Positions 59,243-64,000 of a DNA stretch of 64,000 nt are shown here, one piece after another. This stretch comes from Cryphonectria parasitica EP155 (taxonomy: Eukaryota > Ascomycota > Sordariomycetes > Diaporthales > Cryphonectriaceae). Below the pieces are notes generated by a model that saw nothing but the letters and a program-made list of their open reading frames with translations, searched no databases and had not been told where the DNA came from. The DNA lies in the NCBI RefSeq assembly GCF_011745365.1, contig NW_024468909.1:1550001-1614000 (forward strand), read 5' to 3'. Position 1 is the stretch's first letter. Every line of letters starts with the position of its first letter. The position numbers and the translations under genes were made by a program.

Positions 59243-60675
59243 ATGAGCACATTTCTCAAGAATGGCCCGGCCACAAGGCTGTTGTGTCGCACCTGTCGCA
59301 GAGCACAATGGCAAACGGCGTCATTTTCGCATGGCCAACCCCCAGACAGCAACCTGCAGTGGAGGCGGCACTATGCAAGCAAGGCCATCAGACCGAAATC
59401 TCCACGGCCCGCAAGGCACTCACCAACTGCATCATCGTCGTCATCACCATCCATACCAATACCCTCATCCTCATCTCCAGGACCAAGGCTCTCTGCTAGA
59501 GGGGGCCCACCAGCCGCACCAACGACGAGAGACCCAGAGAGGCTCATCTTCTCGGCCCGAGACGTGCCCACCCTGCCGGAATGGACGACCAGCCTCGAGG
59601 GTCTCGGGAACGGCGACCTCACACCCATACAATGTATGGAGGGCGCACTGCGTTACGTATCTATTGCCACGCAGCATGAGAGTGCCTGGCGGGGCAGGCT
59701 CGAAAGAGGTATGTCAGGCTGATGAGAATCCTTGAGTCGATGGCTGGCAAGCTTTTTGTGTGCGTGTGTGTACATATATATATATATATATATAAGTCCC
59801 AGGCTAACAATGCCCTCTTCTCTCAAGACTACAACCTCTCCCCATACATGCTGCACTGGATCGGCATCCTCCTCCTCACCGCCAACACAGCCACGCGCTG
59901 GCGCCTAGGCACGCACATGCTCCGTTCAGCCTCCGAGCAAGGCTACAGCCCCTCGACCCTGACCCTCGTCCGCACCTTCAGGAGCATGCCGGACAGGATT
60001 TTCCAGGAGAGAGCCGCCGGCACGAGGCTCTTCCAGTCCGCAGACGCCCGCTTCAGGGAGCTGCTCCGGCAGGGCACCGATCCGGATGCGCTCACCCTGC
60101 AGGGCATCATCGAAGCCAGCCACGGCGACGACCTCAAGAGGGCCCTCGCCATGTTCAGACGCGCTACCGAGGCATACTGGAAGGCACACCCACCGTCACG
60201 ACCACCAGCAACCCCCTCACCACCACCACCGCACGATTCCTCCAAAGGCCTTGTCAAGCAGTTTACCCTCCCAGCCCCGCGTGAGCCCCTGTGGGAATGG
60301 GAGGTCAGCTGTGTGCTGGGCCAGGCCGACATCCTGCGCCGCCAGGGCGAGAAGCGCGCCGCCGAGGAGCTGTACAGGGTGGCCGCCCTGGAGCTCGACA
60401 ACCCCCGCGCGTTCCTCGAGCTCGCGCGCCTGATGAGTGGTCCCCGCGACAGCCCCGAGCGGCGGGCATACCTGCTCAAGGCAGCCATCTCCGGGGAGGT
60501 AGAGGCATGCCGGGAGATGGGCAAGCTGGAGAGGCTGGCCGCCGAGGACAAGGCTCTGCCCGAGAGGGAGAGGGCCGACCATGTGCTGATGAGCAAGGAG
60601 TGGTTTCGTCTTGGCGAGGGAGACTACTTGGCGGCTGTCAAGGCAGAGGATCTCGCCGGCGCTGGTGAAGCATGA
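59243..60675 (+). CDS. Putative mitochondrial TPR/Sel1-like repeat protein
   Basis: Two exons, 59243-59708 and 59828-60675, giving 437 residues (phase 1 join, GTATGT donor, TCAAG acceptor; the intron carries a TA microsatellite). The N-terminus is basic, Ser-rich and nearly free of acidic residues (TRLLCRTCRRAQWQTASF), like a mitochondrial presequence. The rest is helical-repeat sequence: YMLHWIGILLLTANTATRWR, FQSADARFRELLRQGTDPDA, LKRALAMFRRATEAYWKAH. The clearest TPR-like pair is VSCVLGQADILRRQGEKRAA followed by EELYRVAALELDNPRAFLEL. The Sel1-like block ERRAYLLKAAISGEVEACRE follows. There is no catalytic motif. Proteins of this shape in fungal mitochondria are often assembly or translation factors, but I cannot name this one. 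Confidence 0.78.
59774..59794. repeat. (AT)n microsatellite in an intron
   Basis: About ten AT units in the only intron of the mitochondrial TPR-like gene. Confidence 0.9.
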
Positions 60676-61036
60676 GTTGACTAGTGGGTGTGTGATGAGG
60701 CAGAGAATCAACATTACGTGGTAGGAAGAACACAGCCTTTGGCAGTCCCAAGATCTTCTTTACGCACGGTTCTCGATGGCTTCATCTTTGTCCTTGAATG
60801 GGCCGCCCCCGTCACAAGGTGAAACCCATCGCAAGGGCCTAGAGGAACTTGAAGGGAACCAGATTTCTTAAGCTCTTGAGTGCGCTATATAAAACTACAT
60901 ACATTGCTAAGTAGTTCCCCAGGGATCGCTGGCCTTTGGTGGTTGACCTGCAGGACAGAACGGCCCTTGAATTGGTCATGGCTGCGGCTTCTTCATCGGC
61001 TTCTTCTCTCTCTTCAGCCTGGAAGATGAACAACTG

Positions 61037-61065
<29 letters not shown>
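61037..61065. repeat. 29-base poly(A) tract
   Basis: The longest homopolymer in the window, uninterrupted, 360 bases after the TPR-like gene stop. Confidence 0.95.
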
Positions 61066-61067
<2 letters not shown>

Positions 61068-61235
61068 CAATACAAGAATCTCTAGGCACCTACCCCCTCT
61101 GGGTGCAATCAATCAATTCACAAATAAAAAGCTAGAGAAATGTTCAGACGACAACCACACCGCAAAACGCCACCACCGCGCCGCACACACCAGCAATTAT
61201 CGCGAATCATAGGCATGCACCTTGATACGGCCGGG

Positions 61236-61261
61236 GAGAGAGAGAGAGAGAGAGAGAGAGA
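61236..61261. repeat. (GA)13 microsatellite
   Basis: A perfect GA repeat in the gene-free right end. Confidence 0.9.
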
Positions 61262-63675
61262 AATGAAGAGGCTACCTGATGGAGGCAATACGTCCGAGGC
61301 TGCAGATCAAGGTTTCAGACCGGAAAGAAAAAGAAAGAAATAAAAAAAATAAAAAACAAGAAAAAAAGAAACAAAGAAACCCGGTTACCAAGCCTTTTCC
61401 AGTCTATAGACCCGGAAAACTTTGGGTTACACGCGCTTGCGATCTGGACTGGAGGGGGGGGCAACATTCTAAAGTCCTGCCGCTCTATTTGATTTTCTTT
61501 CTTCTTCCCCTCATGCATGGCACGCACACACACCGGTCGCCTTCGAGCCTGGCTTGGATCCGCTATTACGAGGTTGTCTGCGCTGCTAGGGGATTTTTGG
61601 TCGTCAACACACGCAGATTGGCAGCCAAACCAAAAGCTGCAAGCAAAATGGTCTGCGCATCGGATCCCCGGGTGACACGCGCGTCCCCCCAAAGAGTGTT
61701 TGTATCGAAAAGTGGCAGGCATCTCAAATGATTCGTCACCCTCCTCACCACACGCCTGCCATCATTGTCTCATCATTTCATTACTACTTCCTCCACACGA
61801 CAATCGATCAGGACGGGTCCCGCCACCGCCGGTAGCCCTCCCCCCTCCCCCAACCTCTCATATAAGGCCGTGGCTGGCTTACGTGGTAAAAGCTGTTCTG
61901 CAAATCCCCATCACGCAAATCAAAAGCAACGCACCAGCGGGAACCAAAGCACGGGACTCTCCCCAACACCGGGGAAAGAAAAAGAAAAGAAGAAAAAACC
62001 TTTTAAGCCAATAATAATACTGGTGTTGTCTGTCTTGCAGGCTGGACTATCAATATCTGATACACTGGCGAGATCGGGTGGCTTACCCCTCCATGTCATC
62101 CTTCATACGATCCGGTCTAACGCCATGCGCTCCGGCCTTAGTTGGTTTTGGTTTTTTTTCTCTTTCTCTTCTTCTTTTCTTTTTCTTTTCTTGCCACGTC
62201 TGTACTATTAGTGAGGCGAGGCGTCGTGCTATCGGGAAACAGGCAGGTAGTGGGAAGGGGGCGAGCTGAAGCCGCTCTGTAAAAGCGAGCAGCTCATGAG
62301 AAACCTGGACAGGGGAAAAGGCGCGTGACTAGGGACCGCTCCCTGAGTAACCACTCGGACTCTGCTTGCTTGGTTTTCTTCTTTTTCTTTTTTCTTTTTT
62401 CGTGAAGGGGGGTGTAGACTCGAAGAAAGTCGTCTGGTTTTTTTCTTTGCAAGTTCACCCGTCTTTGTTACGTTCAGTGTTCTGGTAAACCAAGGGGGAG
62501 AAGAGAGGGGGGGGGGGGGAACAAAAACAGAAGCAAGCTTGGTCCCCCCCCTCTACGACTACAGGTTGATATTCTGATCGTCATACCTGCATTCGAAGAT
62601 AATTTAGCCATTTTATGCATGCTTCATCTCCCTTTTGTGACTAATCACAAGCGGCAGAGAGAGAGTGTGTGTGAGAAGAGCGGTCTCTATTTCCCCCACA
62701 CCCCCCGACATCAGTCGATATGGGAGCCAAGAAGTGAGACATCGGCGAGCTGGGCGACCTCGCTGCCTGCCAACGGCAAGAGGGGGTGCAGAGCTGTTTA
62801 ATGCAAATGGACGTCATTTTCCCTGGTTTTTCGAGTAATAGTATCTTCAATAGGGCGTGATTTCACCCGGATTAGGTATCGATAGGCTCTGCTGCTCAAT
62901 ATATTACCCGTGCTGGGACGGCCACTCGAGGAGGCGTTCGGTCGAGGCTAGGGAGGCTAGGCGGGGGGAGGACGACAATCTCAGCTTTCGAACCGAAGAG
63001 GAGCTAAAGAAAGAGAAGGAAAGGAAAGGGAAATGGGCCATGTGGGGAGGCAGGCAGTAGAGTCAAAGCTCTGAGACTGTCAAAGGACGGGACGGGGCGG
63101 GGCGGAAATGCTGTGCTCATCGTTAACGAGAAGAGCATGAATTGGTTGTATTGTTTCATCACGGGCTTTTGCCCTTGGTTTGAGGTCGATCTAGACCTGA
63201 ATGCATAGACTGCGCTCATCAGGCGTATCCCATACTGGCGTCGAATCCGAGTCTCTTCCCTGGGTTTGCTGTTGCATATGCCCTCTAGGTTTTCGAGGCA
63301 CAGTGTCGGCCATCTATGATGACGGAGGGCAGGCGTCCTCGATAGTTCTCTGGAGTTTAGCATTCGCTTTATTTTTTCTTTCAAAGTCCAACACGCGCAA
63401 GACCAAACAACTTACTAGAGAGAAAGTTAAGAGGGGAAAAAACAGAATTCGTTCCCATCTATTGATAAAAGGGCTTAGGAAAAAAGGAGAGAGCTGATTA
63501 CGTTGCGCCATTTGCGTGAAAGTCATGCCCGAACCTCATGTCTCATATCCCGCTGAGGGGAATTCCCAAGCCACTCAACTGATATGCGAGCGAAGGGATT
63601 TTTTTTCTCCCCTCCATTGTTGCAGCTCTTCCAGAAATCTTACCGGTGGCCGTCGATATGAGATCCGCTGTCCAG

Positions 63676-63693
63676 ATATATATATATATATAT
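63676..63693. repeat. (AT)9 microsatellite
   Basis: A perfect AT repeat near the right edge of the window. Confidence 0.9.
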
Positions 63694-64000
63694 GGGCATC
63701 ACTCTTCTCAAAGTATAAACTTTTGTTCCACTGTCTCAACGCCCTTGTCATTTCATCATTGTACGAACCATATATTTTAGCGCCGTCGATTTGTTGCTGC
63801 TTCTTTAGCCTTGTTTCCATTTCAACCTGACCCTCCTGCTTTTTAGATATGAAGCCAATATCTCCGTCTCGTGTGATATGATGCCGCCTAAATCCCGAAG
63901 AGAAGAAAAGGAAAAAAAGGAAAGACGGGAAGAAAATTATATATAACGCCATGTCGTACCACTGATGAGCTGAGTTCATGAAGACTTGAGACACAATGTG

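Larger units (their letters stand above)
60676..64000. other. 3.3 kb gene-free right end
   Basis: No protein-coding gene is recognised on either strand. Seen: a 29-base A run (61037-61065), a GA repeat (61236-61261), AG-rich and CT-rich blocks near 61320-61380 and 62140-62195, a 13-base G tract (62507-62519) and an AT repeat (63676-63693). Open frames up to 150 residues have biased, non-protein-like composition. It may be the promoter region of a gene lying beyond the right edge. Confidence 0.5.

Noticed and set aside
60839..61075. Possible small minus-strand gene using the poly(T) run as a polypyrimidine tract before an acceptor.
   Set aside because: I could find no convincing upstream exon with an ATG and donor in phase, and the 78-residue frame matches nothing I know.
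1..64000. Search for CRISPR arrays, terminal inverted repeats, integrase, transposase or reverse-transcriptase motifs, and a secondary-metabolite cluster.
   Set aside because: None was seen. The only repeats are microsatellites and homopolymers, and the genes are housekeeping or signalling genes.

Overview
The window is nuclear DNA of a filamentous ascomycete, most likely a Sordariomycete. Coding exons are GC-rich. Introns are short (about 45-180 bases, with a few longer), have GTATGT/GTAAGT-type donors, and are followed by CAG/TAG acceptors, often with a TGAC- or CTAAC-like branch site. Every recognisable product is an ordinary fungal housekeeping or signalling protein. There is no transposase, reverse transcriptase, prophage, CRISPR array, rRNA or tRNA that I can see. 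Class-level placement is inference from intron style and from the N-terminus of the PKA subunit.

Layout. From 1 to 12 kb: the 3' end of a tRNA 2'-phosphotransferase (+), a double-stranded-RNA-binding-domain protein (-), the rRNA-processing protein EFG1 (-), the SEA/GATOR subunit SEA4/Mio (+), and an F-box/LRR protein with a C-terminal CaaX box (-). A 5.4 kb gene-free stretch follows. From 16.5 to 30 kb (mostly +): PAS kinase, the mitochondrial DEAD-box helicase MRH4, a dienelactone-hydrolase-family protein, an NSRP1-like splicing factor, TIM13 (-), and a VIP36-like cargo lectin. From 33 to 43 kb: the PKA catalytic subunit with a long leader, a CorA-like two-helix membrane protein, and an unrecognised Asn-rich protein (-). 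From 46 to 61 kb: a TFC7/tau55-like phosphatase-fold TFIIIC subunit (-), a very large CBM48 protein with a membrane tail (-), the Pol II import factor IWR1 (+), an unrecognised Ser/Thr/Ala-rich coiled-coil protein (-), and a mitochondrial TPR-like protein (+). The last 3.3 kb is gene-free.

Exon structures were worked out by hand by joining GT..AG sites that keep phase. For every multi-exon gene the summed exon length is a whole number of codons ending in a stop. These joins are predictions without transcript evidence.

Three genes belong to nutrient signalling (SEA4 for TORC1, PAS kinase for glucose, PKA for cAMP) and several to RNA metabolism (Tpt1, EFG1, MRH4, NSRP1-like, dsRBD protein). 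I see no operon-like or biosynthetic-cluster logic, so the co-location may be chance. I did not find a clearly new multi-gene system. The most notable things are single-gene oddities: a putatively prenylated F-box protein, tandemly duplicated equal-length exons in the CBM48 gene, a TFIIIC subunit with an intact phosphatase motif set, a 24-base microexon, and frequent intergenic poly(G)/poly(C) tracts.
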